A stretch of 64,000 bases of DNA from CAVQGZ01 sp963712175 (GCA_963712175.1 CAVQGZ010000001.1:277111-341110), one strand, 5' to 3'; positions 1-8,593 are shown, counted from the first letter of the stretch. The notes: a model not told the origin generated them from the letters alone. Numbers and translations: made by a program.

Positions 1-1637
1 TCCATGAAGTCCACCTGGTCGCCACGGACGTACTCGACCTCACCCCCACGCTTGCGCACGAGGACCTTCGGCTCGGTGAACAAGCCGTCGGCGTCGAGCA
101 ACGCGTTGGCCTGGGCGATGACGAAGCGGTCCTCCTCGTCGGCGGCGAGGTAGACGACGTCGTCGGTCACCACGCCGTTCTCGACCCGCCGGTAGGGGGT
201 CTCGACGAAGCCGAAGCGGTTGATGCGCCCGTACGTCGACAGCGACCCGATGAGGCCGATGTTCGGACCCTCCGGGGTCTCGATGGGACACATCCGCCCG
301 TAGTGGGACGAGTGGACGTCGCGGACCTCGAAGCCGGCACGCTCACGCGACAGACCGCCAGGGCCGAGCGCGGAGAGCCGGCGCTTGTGGGTGAGCCCGG
401 CGAGCGGGTTCGTCTGGTCCATGAACTGGCTCAGCTGGCTGGTGCCGAAGAACTCCTTGATCGCCGCCACCACGGGGCGGATGTTGATCAGGGTCTGCGG
501 CGTGATCGCCTCGACGTCCTGGGTCGTCATGCGCTCGCGGACGACCCGCTCCATCCGGACCAGCCCGGTACGGACCTGGTTCTGGATCAGCTCACCGACC
601 GTGCGCAGGCGCCGGTTGCCGAAGTGGTCGATGTCGTCGGTCTCCAGCGGGATCTCGCCGGACGGCGTGGCCGTCGAGGCCTCGCCGGCGTGCAGCTTGA
701 CCAGGTAGCGCAGCGTCGCCGCGATGTCCTCGATGGTCAGGACCCGGTCGTCCACGTCGACCTGGCCGAGCTTCTTGTTGATCTTGTACCGACCGACCTT
801 GGCGAGGTCGTAGCGCTTCGGGTTGAAGTAGGCGTTGTTGATGAGCTGCTCAGCGGCCTCACGCGTGGGCGGCTCTCCCGGTCGCATCTTTCGGTAGAGG
901 TCGAGCAGCGCGTCGTCCTGGGCGGTCGTCGTGTCCTTCTCGAGCGTGTTGCGGACCGAGTCCAGGTCGCCCAGCTCGGCCATGATGCGCTCGGTGTCCC
1001 AGCCCAGCGCCTTGAGCAGCACGGTGACGTGCTGCTTGCGCTTGCGGTCCAGGCGGACCCCGATCATGTCCTTCTTGTCGATCTCGAACTCGAGCCACGC
1101 CCCGCGCGACGGGATGATCCGCGCGACGTAGATGTCCTTGTCCGAGGTCTTGTCGAGGCTGCGCTCGAAGTAGACACCCGGCGAGCGGACCAGCTGCGAC
1201 ACGACGACGCGCTCGGTGCCGTTGATGATGAAGGTGCCCTTGTCGGTCATCAGCGGGAAGTCGCCCATGAAGACCGTCTGCTGCTTGATCTCACCGGTCT
1301 CGTTGTTGGTGAACTCGGCGGTCACGTACAACGGAGCGGAGAAGGTCAGGTCGCGAACCTTGCACTCCTCGACGCTGTGCGCCGGATCGTAGAAGCTCGG
1401 GTCGGAGAACTTCAGCTCCATCGACTCCGAGAAGTCCTCGATCGGGCTGATCTCGGTCAGGATCTCCTCGAGGCCGGACTTCGCGTCGGTCTCGCCGCGA
1501 GCTGCGGACAGCTCTCGCCAGCGTTCATGGCCGATCAGCCAGTCGAAGCTGGAGCTCTGCAGGGCCAGGAGGTTCGGTACCTCGAGTGGCTCGTCGATCT
1601 TGGCAAAAGAGATGCGGGTGCTGCGCGTGGAGGCCAA
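1..1637 (-). CDS. rpoB: RNA polymerase beta subunit RpoB, N-terminal part (runs off left edge)
   Basis: Catalytic beta subunit of RNA polymerase; only about 545 N-terminal residues are inside the window. Translation from a TTG at 1637 reads ASTRSTRISFAKIDEP, typical of actinobacterial RpoB, and a GGAAGG motif lies 7 bases upstream, which decides this start. The rifampicin-binding region is visible around residues 395-430 (FGTSQLSQFMDQ, then HKRRLSALGPGGL) with the consensus Asp, His, Arg and Ser at the usual resistance positions, so no classical resistance change is seen. ETPEGPNIGL follows. It lies downstream of rplJ-rplL on the same strand, the usual rplJL-rpoBC order. Confidence 0.98.
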   Translation of the reverse strand, partial: MASTRSTRISFAKIDEPLEVPNLLALQSSSFDWLIGHERWRELSAARGETDAKSGLEEILTEISPIEDFSESMELKFSDPSFYDPAHSVEECKVRDLTFSAPLYVTAEFTNNETGEIKQQTVFMGDFPLMTDKGTFIINGTERVVVSQLVRSPGVYFERSLDKTSDKDIYVARIIPSRGAWLEFEIDKKDMIGVRLDRKRKQHVTVLLKALGWDTERIMAELGDLDSVRNTLEKDTTTAQDDALLDLYRKMRPGEPPTREAAEQLINNAYFNPKRYDLAKVGRYKINKKLGQVDVDDRVLTIEDIAATLRYLVKLHAGEASTATPSGEIPLETDDIDHFGNRRLRTVGELIQNQVRTGLVRMERVVRERMTTQDVEAITPQTLINIRPVVAAIKEFFGTSQLSQFMDQTNPLAGLTHKRRLSALGPGGLSRERAGFEVRDVHSSHYGRMCPIETPEGPNIGLIGSLSTYGRINRFGFVETPYRRVENGVVTDDVVYLAADEEDRFVIAQANALLDADGLFTEPKVLVRKRGGEVEYVRGDQVDFM

Positions 1638-1892
1638 GTGTGGTCCTTCCCCTACTGGCACGTCGTGAGGCTCATTCGGTTGTAGGCGCGACTCAACCCG
1701 CCCGACTCATCGGGCGTGCATGCTGAAGACGAGCATGAAGGGCAGGGTGGGGCCAGCGCAACGCAGCAGTGTAGCCGTCGGCAGCACTGCTGTCGAACCG
1801 TGCTGGGCACGGCTCGTGGGAGCCCTCGTCGTGGGGACCGGCACTCGCGGCAGAGTCTGCGCGTGGGCCGGTCCTCACGTCAAGGACCGAAC

Positions 1893-1911
1893 GGCTGCGC
1901 GTCGCGCAGCC
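1893..1911 (-). terminator. Hairpin in the rplL-rpoB intergenic region (attenuator candidate)
   Basis: Just after the rplL stop, an 8-bp perfect stem (GGCTGCGC / GCGCAGCC) closes a 3-base loop. No U-tract follows, so it is either a U-less actinobacterial terminator or a partial attenuator or processing site between rplL and rpoB. A second, longer GACCGGC/GCCGGTC stem lies nearer rpoB. The rest of the 284-base gap shows no gene. Confidence 0.45.
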
Positions 1912-1921
1912 TCAGGTGTGG

Positions 1922-2314
1922 CTACTTGACGCTGACGGTCGCGCCGGCAGCCTCGAGCTGCTCCTTGGCCTTGTCCGCCGCGTCCTTCGCGACCTTCTCC
2001 AGCACCGGCTTCGGGGCACCGTCGACCAGGTCCTTGGCCTCCTTGAGGCCGAGGCTGGTCAGCGCGCGCACCTCCTTGATGACCTGGATCTTCTTCTCGC
2101 CCGCGCCCTCGAGGATGACGTCGAACTCGTCCTGCTCCTCCTCGGCGGCGGCCTCGCCGCCGGCACCACCGGCAGCCGGCGCAGCGGCGACGGCAACCGG
2201 CGCAGCGGCGGTGACGCCGAAGGTCTCCTCGAACTGCTTCACGAAGTCCGACAGCTCCAGCAGGGTCATCTCCTTGAAGACGTCCAGCAGCTCGTCGGTG
2301 CTCAGCTTGGCCAT
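1922..2314 (-). CDS. rplL: Ribosomal protein bL12 (L7/L12)
   Basis: Acidic stalk protein of the 50S subunit that recruits translation GTPases; present as dimers on uL10. The 130-residue protein begins MAKLSTDELLDVFKEMT (dimerization domain), has an Ala/Gly/Glu-rich flexible hinge near residues 36-60, and ends in the globular domain with KIQVIKEVR and LGLKEAKDLVD. The ATG at 2314 is preceded by AGAGGAAC. It directly follows rplJ, with which it is normally co-transcribed and co-regulated through the uL10 leader. Confidence 0.98.
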   Translation of the reverse strand: MAKLSTDELLDVFKEMTLLELSDFVKQFEETFGVTAAAPVAVAAAPAAGGAGGEAAAEEEQDEFDVILEGAGEKKIQVIKEVRALTSLGLKEAKDLVDGAPKPVLEKVAKDAADKAKEQLEAAGATVSVK

Positions 2315-2361
2315 GGTGGTTCCTCTCGTATGGGTGGGAAGATCGACAGGGTGGGTCTGGG

Positions 2362-2877
2362 TCACTCGGCGGTCTTGGCTCGCAGGGCGTCCACGACGCG
2401 AGCCGTCTGAGCCAGGGGCGCGGCGAACAGTCTCACGGCCTGGCTGGCCGAGGCCTGCATCGCACCCGCGAGCTTGGCGAGCAGCACATCTCGGGACTCG
2501 AGGTCGGCGAGCTTGGTGACCTCGGCCGCGTCCACGACGCGGCCCGACAGCAGACCACCACGCAGGACGAGAGCGGAGTGGGCCTTGCTGAAGTCGCGCA
2601 GGCCCTTGGCCGCCTCGACGGGGTCGCCCTTGACGAAGGCCACGGCAGACGGCCCGGAGAACTCGTCGACGAGCTCGTCGGCCCCGGCATCCTTGGCCGC
2701 ACGTCGGGCGAGGGTGTTCTTGACGATGGTGTAGGTGACGCTGCTGCCGAGGGAGCGGCGGAGCTCGGTCAGCTCCGCCGTCGACAGTCCGCGGTACTCG
2801 GTGAGAACGACGGCGTCGGAGGAGCGGAACTCCTCGGTCAGCGCTGCGACGTCTGCGACCTTGTCCGGCCGGGCCAT
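2362..2877 (-). CDS. rplJ: Ribosomal protein uL10
   Basis: Base of the L12 stalk; binds 23S rRNA and anchors the bL12 dimers. The 171-residue protein starts MARPDKVADVAALTEEF, with GGAGA 4 bases upstream of the ATG at 2877. The reading frame is open further upstream, but that extension lies in the leader RNA and is not protein-like. The conserved TEYRGLS segment and the ALRAKTAE C-terminal helix that carries bL12 are visible. It is first gene of rplJ-rplL and has a structured leader just upstream. Confidence 0.97.
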   Translation of the reverse strand: MARPDKVADVAALTEEFRSSDAVVLTEYRGLSTAELTELRRSLGSSVTYTIVKNTLARRAAKDAGADELVDEFSGPSAVAFVKGDPVEAAKGLRDFSKAHSALVLRGGLLSGRVVDAAEVTKLADLESRDVLLAKLAGAMQASASQAVRLFAAPLAQTARVVDALRAKTAE

Positions 2878-2894
2878 GGGTCTCCTTCGCGTGG

Positions 2895-3060
2895 TCGGGA
2901 CCGAGACGACCGGGGTCAGCCACGCGAAACGCCCCGGCACGAGGCCGGGGCGACAGGCACCTGAGAGGTGCTTCATCCAGGCCTGCGCGGGACGCCCTTG
3001 CGGGCTTTCGAGCGGTTCCAGCTGGCTGGCCCCGCTGTCCGGCGGTCTTCGGCAAGGCCA
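2895..3060 (-). promoter_or_regulatory. Ribosomal protein L10 leader
   Basis: The untranslated stretch before rplJ carries features of the L10 leader family, through which the L10-L12 complex represses its own synthesis. On the minus strand these are GAAGACCGCCGG near the 5' end, GGGCGTCCCGCGCAGG, then TGGATGAAGCACCTC, and a strong GCCCCGGC/GCCGGGGC hairpin (about 2932-2953) ahead of the rplJ ribosome-binding site. The assignment rests on recognition of these blocks and on position; a covariance-model search would settle it. Confidence 0.72.
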
Positions 3061-3151
3061 AGGTTACGGCCCACTCACCCGGGGTCCAAATCGGCGCCGG
3101 TGCCGAGGCGCCGTTCGACGTCGACTCGCCCGTCGATGCAGGGTGGCCGAC

Positions 3152-3937
3152 TCAGAGAAGGCCCTCGGGGAACTCGCCGACCTCCTCCGGTGGCGGGGGC
3201 TCGATGGAGACCGGCTCGCCCCACTGGTCGTAGGTGTGGACGCTGACGGCCGGGTCGAGCTCGGCAGGGTCCTTCGCGCTGCTGTCCAGGCGACGCAGCA
3301 GGTCGTCGTCGCCGACCCAGTACGTGCGGGTGACGTCGACCCCGTCGACGGTGGCGCGCACCTCGTAGCGTTCGACGCTCGACCCCTGCGCCTCGCCCTC
3401 GCCGAGGTAGCGCAGGGCGACGTCGTCGGCGCGACCATCCAGCTCGAGCAGCGTCTGGCCGGGAACCTCGGCAGCAAGCGACTCCAGGAGGTCGTCCACC
3501 AGCGTGCGCTCCTCGCTGTCGGCACTCAGATCGACGCGTACCCACTCCGCGCCGGCGAAGAGCCGAAAGAGCGGCGGCACTTGCAGGTACACGGTGTCGT
3601 CAGCGAGGACGAGCCCGAGCTGGGTGCTGATGGCTGCGGTGACCGAAGCCTCGGCCGCCATGCGCAGGCCAGCCTCCTTGAACTCGTAGGCGACGTCGCC
3701 GGCCACCGACCCATCGGTGCTGCGCGCGTCGACCGAACCACGTGCAGTCCCGGCGTCCAGAGCAGCCGCCCGAAGGGCTGCGCCCAGCTCCGCGGGCGTC
3801 TCGAACCGACCGACCAGCTCGGCGGTCGGCGTCGGCGACGGTTGCGTGGGGCCCTCGTCAGAGCCGGAGCACCCAGCAAGGACGGCAGCCGCCAGGACGA
3901 GTGCCCCGCAAGCGGCCGCGCGACGGTGACTCCTCAG
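3152..3937 (-). CDS. LppX/LprAFG-like lipoprotein
   Basis: Predicted secreted lipoprotein of about 261 residues. After two arginines and a hydrophobic run comes the lipobox LAGC (Cys near residue 23), then a Pro/Thr linker and a beta-rich body ending YWVGDDDLLRRL and TYDQWGEPVSIEPP, typical of actinobacterial LppX/LprG-fold lipoproteins that carry lipids across the envelope. No ATG, GTG or TTG lies in frame between the rplA stop (3947-3949) and the signal sequence, so a CTG at 3937 is the best available start; a miscalled base is possible. It sits inside the ribosomal-protein block, between rplA and rplJ. Confidence 0.75.
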   Translation of the reverse strand: MRSHRRAAACGALVLAAAVLAGCSGSDEGPTQPSPTPTAELVGRFETPAELGAALRAAALDAGTARGSVDARSTDGSVAGDVAYEFKEAGLRMAAEASVTAAISTQLGLVLADDTVYLQVPPLFRLFAGAEWVRVDLSADSEERTLVDDLLESLAAEVPGQTLLELDGRADDVALRYLGEGEAQGSSVERYEVRATVDGVDVTRTYWVGDDDLLRRLDSSAKDPAELDPAVSVHTYDQWGEPVSIEPPPPEEVGEFPEGLL

Positions 3938-3946
3938 CGGTGCGCC

Positions 3947-4657
3947 TCAGGCATCCGACGTTGCTGCGGACTTCACGGCTGTGGGGTCGACCGGGACGCC
4001 CGGTCCCATCGTCGTGGAGATCGTGGCCTTCTTGACGTAGCGCCCCTTGGCAGCAGACGGCTTCAGCCGCATCACCTCGTCCATGGCTGCCTGGTAGTTC
4101 TCGTCGAGCTGCTCGGCAGTGAAGGACACCTTGCCGATGATGAAGTGCAGGTTCGCGTTGCGGTCGATGCGGAACTCGATCTTGCCGCCCTTGATGTCAC
4201 CGACAGCCTTGGCGACGTCCATCGTCACGGTGCCCGTCTTGGGGTTGGGCATGAGCCCACGCGGACCGAGGACGCGTCCCAGCCGGCCCACCTTGCCCAT
4301 CATGTCCGGCGTGGCCACGACCGCGTCGAAGTCCAGTCGCCCACCCTGCACCTCAGCGATCAGGTCGTCGGACCCGACGATGTCGGCCCCGGCCTCCTCT
4401 GCCTCGGTCGCCTTCGGGCCGGCCGCGAACACGAGCACGCGAGCGGTCTTGCCGGTGCCGTGGGGAAGGTTGACGGTGCCGCGCACCATCTGGTCGGCCT
4501 TGCGCGGGTCCACGCCGAGTCGCAGAGCGACCTCGACGGTGGCGTCGAACGACGCCGGCGAGGTCTCCTTGGCCAGCGCGACGGCTTCGGCCGGCTGGTA
4601 GAGCTTGTCGGCCTCGATGGTGGCAACGGCCCTGTCGTAGCCCTTGCTGCGCTTCAT
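3947..4657 (-). CDS. rplA: Ribosomal protein uL1
   Basis: 50S protein of the L1 stalk, which helps release deacylated tRNA; in many bacteria it also represses its own operon. The 236-residue protein begins MKRSKGYDRAVATIEADKLY and has the signature GPRGLMPNPKTGTV and the RNA-binding stretch IEFRIDRNANLHFIIGK. Length and termini match the family. It follows rplK with a 93-base gap and precedes the lipoprotein gene. Confidence 0.98.
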   Translation of the reverse strand: MKRSKGYDRAVATIEADKLYQPAEAVALAKETSPASFDATVEVALRLGVDPRKADQMVRGTVNLPHGTGKTARVLVFAAGPKATEAEEAGADIVGSDDLIAEVQGGRLDFDAVVATPDMMGKVGRLGRVLGPRGLMPNPKTGTVTMDVAKAVGDIKGGKIEFRIDRNANLHFIIGKVSFTAEQLDENYQAAMDEVMRLKPSAAKGRYVKKATISTTMGPGVPVDPTAVKSAATSDA

Positions 4658-4750
4658 GATGATCTCCTGTCGTGTCGTGAGCGGAGAGTGTGGTGCGGAC
4701 GAGCGCCTCGTCCTCCCACGTCCCGAGTCGGCGGATGCCGGCCCAGGTGG

Positions 4751-5188
4751 TCAGTCGTTGACGGTGATGCCCATCTGCCGGGCGGTGCCGGCGATGATCT
4801 TCTCGGCGGCGTCGAGGTCGTTCGCGTTGAGATCGGGCATCTTCGCCTCCGCGATCTGGCGCACCTGCTCGCGGCTGATCGAGGCGACCTTGACCCGGTT
4901 GGGCTCACCGGAGCCCTTGTCGATGCCCGCGGCCTTGAGGATGAGCTTGGCCGCCGGCGGGGTCTTGGTGATGAAGTCGAACGAGCGGTCCTCGTAGACG
5001 GTGATCTCGACGGGAATCACGTTGCCGCGCTGCGACTCGGTCGCCGCGTTGTAGGCCTTGCAGAACTCCATGATGTTCACGCCGTGCTGGCCCAGCGCCG
5101 GGCCGACGGGCGGCGCCGGGGTCGCCTGACCGGCCTGGATCTGCAGCTTGATGAGGCCGGCGACCTTCTTCTTCTTCTTGGGGGGCAT
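4751..5188 (-). CDS. rplK: Ribosomal protein uL11
   Basis: 50S protein at the GTPase-associated centre, needed for stringent-response sensing and the thiostrepton site. The 145-residue protein starts MPPKKKKKVAGLIKLQIQAG and contains PPVGPALGQHGVNIMEFCK, the N-terminal domain signature, then SFDFITKTPPA and the C-terminal rRNA-binding domain (GTARQMGI). It lies downstream of nusG, before rplA, in standard order. Confidence 0.98.
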   Translation of the reverse strand: MPPKKKKKVAGLIKLQIQAGQATPAPPVGPALGQHGVNIMEFCKAYNAATESQRGNVIPVEITVYEDRSFDFITKTPPAAKLILKAAGIDKGSGEPNRVKVASISREQVRQIAEAKMPDLNANDLDAAEKIIAGTARQMGITVND

Positions 5189-5229
5189 GCGACGTTTCCT
5201 TCGTTGAGCTGGTGTGGAGGGGTGACCGG

Positions 5230-5910
5230 CTAGATCTTCTGGATCTGGCTGAAGGAGAGCTCCACCGGCGTCTCCCGGCCGAAGATCTCGACGAGGCCCT
5301 TGATCTTCTGGGCATCGACGTTGATCTCGTTGATGGTGGCGTGCAGCGAGGCGAACGGACCGTCGATGACCATGACGGAGTCCCCCACACCGAAGTCGGC
5401 GACCTCGATCTGCGGGCGGGCCCCGTCGGCCGTGGCAGCGACCGCGGGCTCGGTGATGGTCGGGGCGAGCCAGCCCTCGACCTCCTCCAGCGACAGCGGG
5501 AGCGGCTGGTGGGCGTTGCCCACGAAGCCGGTGACGCTCGGGGTGTTGCGCACCGCCGACCAGGACTCGTCGGTGAGCTCCATACGAACGAGGACGTAGC
5601 CGGGGAAGCGCACCCGCTTGACGAGCTTGCGCTGCCCGGACTTGATCTCGTTGACCTCCTCGGTGGGTACGACCACCTCGAAGATGTAGTCCTCCATGTT
5701 GAGGCTGCCGATACGGCTCTCGAGGTTCGTCTTCACCCGGTTCTCCATGCCGGAGTACGAGTGGATGACATACCAGTCACCTGGCTTCGCCCGCAGGGCA
5801 GCGCGAAACTCCGCCAGGGGGTCGGCGGCCTCGCCAGCCGTGCTCTCAACCTCGGGTGTGCTCTCGTCACTCACGCTGTCGGCCACCGTTGCTCTCTCAT
5901 GCGTCGTCAT
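5230..5910 (-). CDS. nusG: Transcription termination/antitermination factor NusG
   Basis: RNA polymerase-associated factor linking transcription to Rho and ribosomes. The 226-residue protein has an acidic N-terminal extension of about 45 residues common in actinobacteria. The NGN domain follows (DWYVIHSYSGMENRVKTNL, then PGYVLVRMEL), a Pro/Ala-rich insert, and a C-terminal KOW domain (GDSVMVIDGPFASLHATI). The ATG at 5910 overlaps the secE stop in an ATGA arrangement, so translation is probably coupled. Confidence 0.98.
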   Translation of the reverse strand: MTTHERATVADSVSDESTPEVESTAGEAADPLAEFRAALRAKPGDWYVIHSYSGMENRVKTNLESRIGSLNMEDYIFEVVVPTEEVNEIKSGQRKLVKRVRFPGYVLVRMELTDESWSAVRNTPSVTGFVGNAHQPLPLSLEEVEGWLAPTITEPAVAATADGARPQIEVADFGVGDSVMVIDGPFASLHATINEINVDAQKIKGLVEIFGRETPVELSFSQIQKI

Positions 5911-6113
5911 CCGAGCACCGCCCGGACGGCCTCACCGAACACCAGGTCGAGCACCGTGACCAGCGCGATCATGATCGCGACGAACACCAGGACGACGGCC
6001 GTGTAGTTGAGCAGCTGCGGGCGGGTCGGGTAGACCACCTTGCGCAGCTCCGCCACGACCTGGCGCAGAAAAAGGGTCATCCGCGACCAGATGCCGCCGC
6101 GGGTCTCTGTCAC
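5907..6113 (-). CDS. secE: Preprotein translocase subunit SecE
   Basis: Small subunit of the SecYEG channel that clamps SecY. The 68-residue protein has a short amphipathic helix with the conserved ELRKVVYPTRPQ and one transmembrane segment (TAVVLVFVAIMIALVTVL), the single-span form usual in Gram-positive bacteria. The start is GTG at 6113. tRNA-Trp lies 50 bases upstream and nusG overlaps downstream by 4 bases. Confidence 0.97.
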   Translation of the reverse strand: MTETRGGIWSRMTLFLRQVVAELRKVVYPTRPQLLNYTAVVLVFVAIMIALVTVLDLVFGEAVRAVLG

Positions 6114-6163
6114 TGTGTCGTCCTGTTCTCGGTCGGGCTGTGCGGGTCTTGCGGGTCAGGCGC

Positions 6164-6235
6164 AGGGCAGGAGGGACTCGAACCCCCAGCCGCCGGTTTT
6201 GGAGACCGGTGCTCTTCCAATTGAGCTACTGCCCT
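6164..6235 (-). tRNA. tRNA-Trp (CCA)
   Basis: 72-base cloverleaf: acceptor AGGGCAG pairs with CTGCCCT, D arm GCTC/GAGC, anticodon stem CCGGT/ACCGG with loop CTCCAAA (anticodon CCA), and T arm GGGGG-TTCGAGT-CCCTC. The 3' CCA is not encoded. Position upstream of secE is typical for actinobacteria, where tRNA-Trp heads the secE-nusG-rplKA cluster. Confidence 0.97.
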
Positions 6236-6260
6236 CTGGGCGGAACTCCGCCAGCGCAGC

Positions 6261-6291
6261 AGTGTACGTGCCACCGGGTACCAGGGTCGAA
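6261..6291 (-). promoter_or_regulatory. Promoter candidate for tRNA-Trp/secE
   Basis: On the minus strand a TTCGAC (-35-like, 6286-6291) and TACACT (-10-like, 6261-6266) are spaced 19 bases apart. This would place the start point roughly 20 bases upstream of the tRNA 5' end. Spacing is a little long, so this is a candidate only. Confidence 0.45.
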
Positions 6292-6320
6292 CCGCGATCG
6301 TGGGCCCGGGGCTCGCATGC

Positions 6321-6326
6321 CACGAT
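6321..6326 (+). promoter_or_regulatory. -10-like element, leaderless start of the aminotransferase gene
   Basis: CACGAT ends 6 bases before the ATG at 6333. No ribosome-binding site is present, and the same arrangement recurs at many starts in this window. Confidence 0.45.
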
Positions 6327-6332
6327 GACGCC

Positions 6333-7562
6333 ATGACCACGAGCCCCCACGAGGCCATCGCTTCGCGCCGCATCAGCCGGCGAATCTCCGCCATCTCCGA
6401 GAGCGCCACCTTGGCCGTGGACGCCAAGGCCAAGGCGCTCAAAGCTGCCGGACGTCCCGTGATCGGCTTCGGTGCTGGTGAGCCGGACTTCCCGACTCCC
6501 GACTACATCGTCGCCGCGGCACAGGCGGCCTGCTCGGACCCCCGCAACCATCGCTACTCCCCCGCCGGTGGCCTGCCGGAGCTCAAGGCGGCGATCGTGG
6601 AGAAGACGGCACGCGACTCCGGAGTCACGGTGGCCGCCAACCAAGTCCTGGTGACCAACGGCGGCAAGCAGGCCGTCTACGAGGCGTTCGCCACCCTGCT
6701 CGACCCCGGCGACGAGGTGCTCCTGCCGGCGCCGTACTGGACGACGTACCCCGAAGCCATTCGTCTCGCCGGCGGCGTGCCGGTCGAGGTGCTCGCCGAC
6801 GAGACCCAGGGGTACCTCGTCTCGGTCGAGCAGCTCGAGGCCGCACGCACCGAGCGCACGAAGGCGCTCCTGCTGTGCTCGCCGTCCAACCCGACCGGCG
6901 CGGTCTACCCGCCCGAGCAGATTCGCGCGATCGGGCAGTGGGCGCTGGAGAACGGCGTCTGGGTCGCCACGGACGAGATCTACGAACACCTGGTGTACGG
7001 CGACGCGCAGGCCCCATCGGTGCTGGCCGAGGTGCCCGACCTCGCCGACACCTGCGTGGTGCTGAACGGGGTCGCCAAGACCTACGCCATGACCGGGTGG
7101 CGAGTCGGCTGGATGCTCGGCCCGCCCGACGTCGTCAAGGCAGCGACCAACCTTCAGAGCCACCTCACCAGCAACGTCGCCAACGTCTCCCAGCGAGCGG
7201 CCGTCGCAGCCCTGACGGCCGACCTCAGCGCGGTCGAGGCGATGCGCACCGCCTTCGACCGACGCCGGCACACCATCGTCGAGATGCTCAACCAGATCGA
7301 CGGGGTCCTCTGCCCCGTTCCGGACGGTGCCTTCTACGCCTACCCCAGCGTGGCCGGCCTGCTCGGACGCGAGATCCGCGGACGAACCCCCATGACCTCG
7401 GCCGAGCTCGCCGAGATCGCACTGGACGAGGTCGAGGTCGCCGTCGTGCCCGGCGAGGCGTTCGGCCCGAGCGGCTACCTGCGGCTGTCCTACGCGCTGT
7501 CCGACGACGACCTCGTGGAGGGCATCACCCGGCTTCAGCAGCTGTTCGGGGACGCCTCCTGA
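6333..7562 (+). CDS. Pyridoxal-phosphate aminotransferase (aspartate aminotransferase type)
   Basis: Class I fold-type I aminotransferase of 409 residues, most likely aspartate:2-oxoglutarate aminotransferase (cytosolic). Visible motifs: GFGAGEPDFPTPDYI, SPSNPTGAVY, TDEIYEHLVY and the PLP-lysine segment NGVAKTYAMTGWRVGW, then the substrate-binding arginine in YLRLSYALSDD. An in-frame GTG exists at 6300 but would add a non-conserved extension; the ATG at 6333 with a -10-like box 6 bases upstream fits better. Its stop overlaps the next gene. Exact substrate specificity cannot be read from sequence. Confidence 0.92.
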   Translation: MTTSPHEAIASRRISRRISAISESATLAVDAKAKALKAAGRPVIGFGAGEPDFPTPDYIVAAAQAACSDPRNHRYSPAGGLPELKAAIVEKTARDSGVTVAANQVLVTNGGKQAVYEAFATLLDPGDEVLLPAPYWTTYPEAIRLAGGVPVEVLADETQGYLVSVEQLEAARTERTKALLLCSPSNPTGAVYPPEQIRAIGQWALENGVWVATDEIYEHLVYGDAQAPSVLAEVPDLADTCVVLNGVAKTYAMTGWRVGWMLGPPDVVKAATNLQSHLTSNVANVSQRAAVAALTADLSAVEAMRTAFDRRRHTIVEMLNQIDGVLCPVPDGAFYAYPSVAGLLGREIRGRTPMTSAELAEIALDEVEVAVVPGEAFGPSGYLRLSYALSDDDLVEGITRLQQLFGDAS

Positions 7563-8593
7563 CGCGCCGAGACCTGCGCCTTCTGCCCAAGGCTCACCTG
7601 CACCTGCACTTCACGGGCTCGATGCGCCCGGCGACGGTGCTCGAGCTGGCCGCTCGCGGCGACGTCCGCCTGCCGCCCGCGCTCGCCGACGCGTTGGCGA
7701 CCGGGGCGCCGGTGCCGCTGTCGGCGGCCGACGAGCGCGGCTGGTTCAGGTTCCAGCGGCTCTACGACGTGGCCCGGTCGGTGCTGCGAACCCCCGACGA
7801 CGTCCGCCGCCTCGTGCGCGAGGCTGCCGAGGATGACGTCGCCGACGGCTCGCGCTGGCTGGAGATCCAGGTCGACCCCTCCGGCTACGCAGCGCGCTTC
7901 GGCGGTGTGACCGCCTTCCTGGAGCTCGTGCTGGACGCGGTCGCTGCGGCCTCACGTGCGACGGGGCTCGGCATGGCCGTGGTCGTCGCGGCGAACCGGA
8001 CCCGTCACGAGCTGGATGCTCGCACCCTGGCCCGGCTGGCCGCGCAGTACGCCGACCGCGGCGTCGTGGGGTTCGGCCTGTCCAACGACGAACGGCGCGG
8101 CGCGGCCGAGGCGTTCGCCCGAGCCTTCGGCATCGCTCGCCGGGCCGGGCTTGCCTCGGTACCGCACGGTGGCGAGCTGCTGGGCGCGGCCAGCGTCCGC
8201 GCCAGCCTGGATCATCTGGGGGCAGACCGGCTGGGTCACGGGGTCCGCAGCGTCGAGGACCCCTGGGTGCTCGACGCCGTGGTGGCGGCCGGAACCGTGC
8301 TCGAGGTCTGCCCGTGGTCGAACGTCTCGCTCGGGGTGTACCCGGACCCCGACCGGGTGCCGTTGCGCCGACTTCTGGGCGCGGGAGCCCAGCTGGCGCT
8401 CGGGGCCGACGACCCCCTGCTGTTCGGTCACCGCCTCACCGCGCAGTACGAGATGGCTCGAAGCGTCCACGGGCTGACCGACGAGGCCCTTGCCGCCCTC
8501 GCGACCTCCTCGATCCTCGGCTCACGGGCTCCGGAGTCGCTCAAGCGCCACGTCACCACCGAGATCGGCGACTGGCTGGCGGGCCGGGCGTGA
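7559..8593 (+). CDS. add: Adenosine deaminase
   Basis: Zinc-dependent deaminase converting adenosine (and deoxyadenosine) to inosine in purine salvage. The 344-residue protein has the metal-binding HxH near the start (KAHLHLHFTGS), PHGGELLG, LGHGVRS, and the Asp pair ALGADDPLLF. The HxH motif lies before the first ATG, and no GTG or TTG occurs in frame upstream. The likely start is therefore CTG at 7559, whose CTGA overlaps the aminotransferase stop in the same way ATGA overlaps do. It ends directly against the glutamate dehydrogenase stop on the other strand. Confidence 0.9.
   Translation: MTRRDLRLLPKAHLHLHFTGSMRPATVLELAARGDVRLPPALADALATGAPVPLSAADERGWFRFQRLYDVARSVLRTPDDVRRLVREAAEDDVADGSRWLEIQVDPSGYAARFGGVTAFLELVLDAVAAASRATGLGMAVVVAANRTRHELDARTLARLAAQYADRGVVGFGLSNDERRGAAEAFARAFGIARRAGLASVPHGGELLGAASVRASLDHLGADRLGHGVRSVEDPWVLDAVVAAGTVLEVCPWSNVSLGVYPDPDRVPLRRLLGAGAQLALGADDPLLFGHRLTAQYEMARSVHGLTDEALAALATSSILGSRAPESLKRHVTTEIGDWLAGRA

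Noticed and set aside
303..1685. A 460-codon plus-strand ORF over rpoB
   Set aside because: Antisense shadow; the minus strand encodes RpoB with its conserved rifampicin region.
2735..5233. An 832-codon plus-strand ORF across rplJ, the lipoprotein, rplA and rplK
   Set aside because: Shadow frame opposite well-identified genes; composition is typical of antisense GC-rich DNA.
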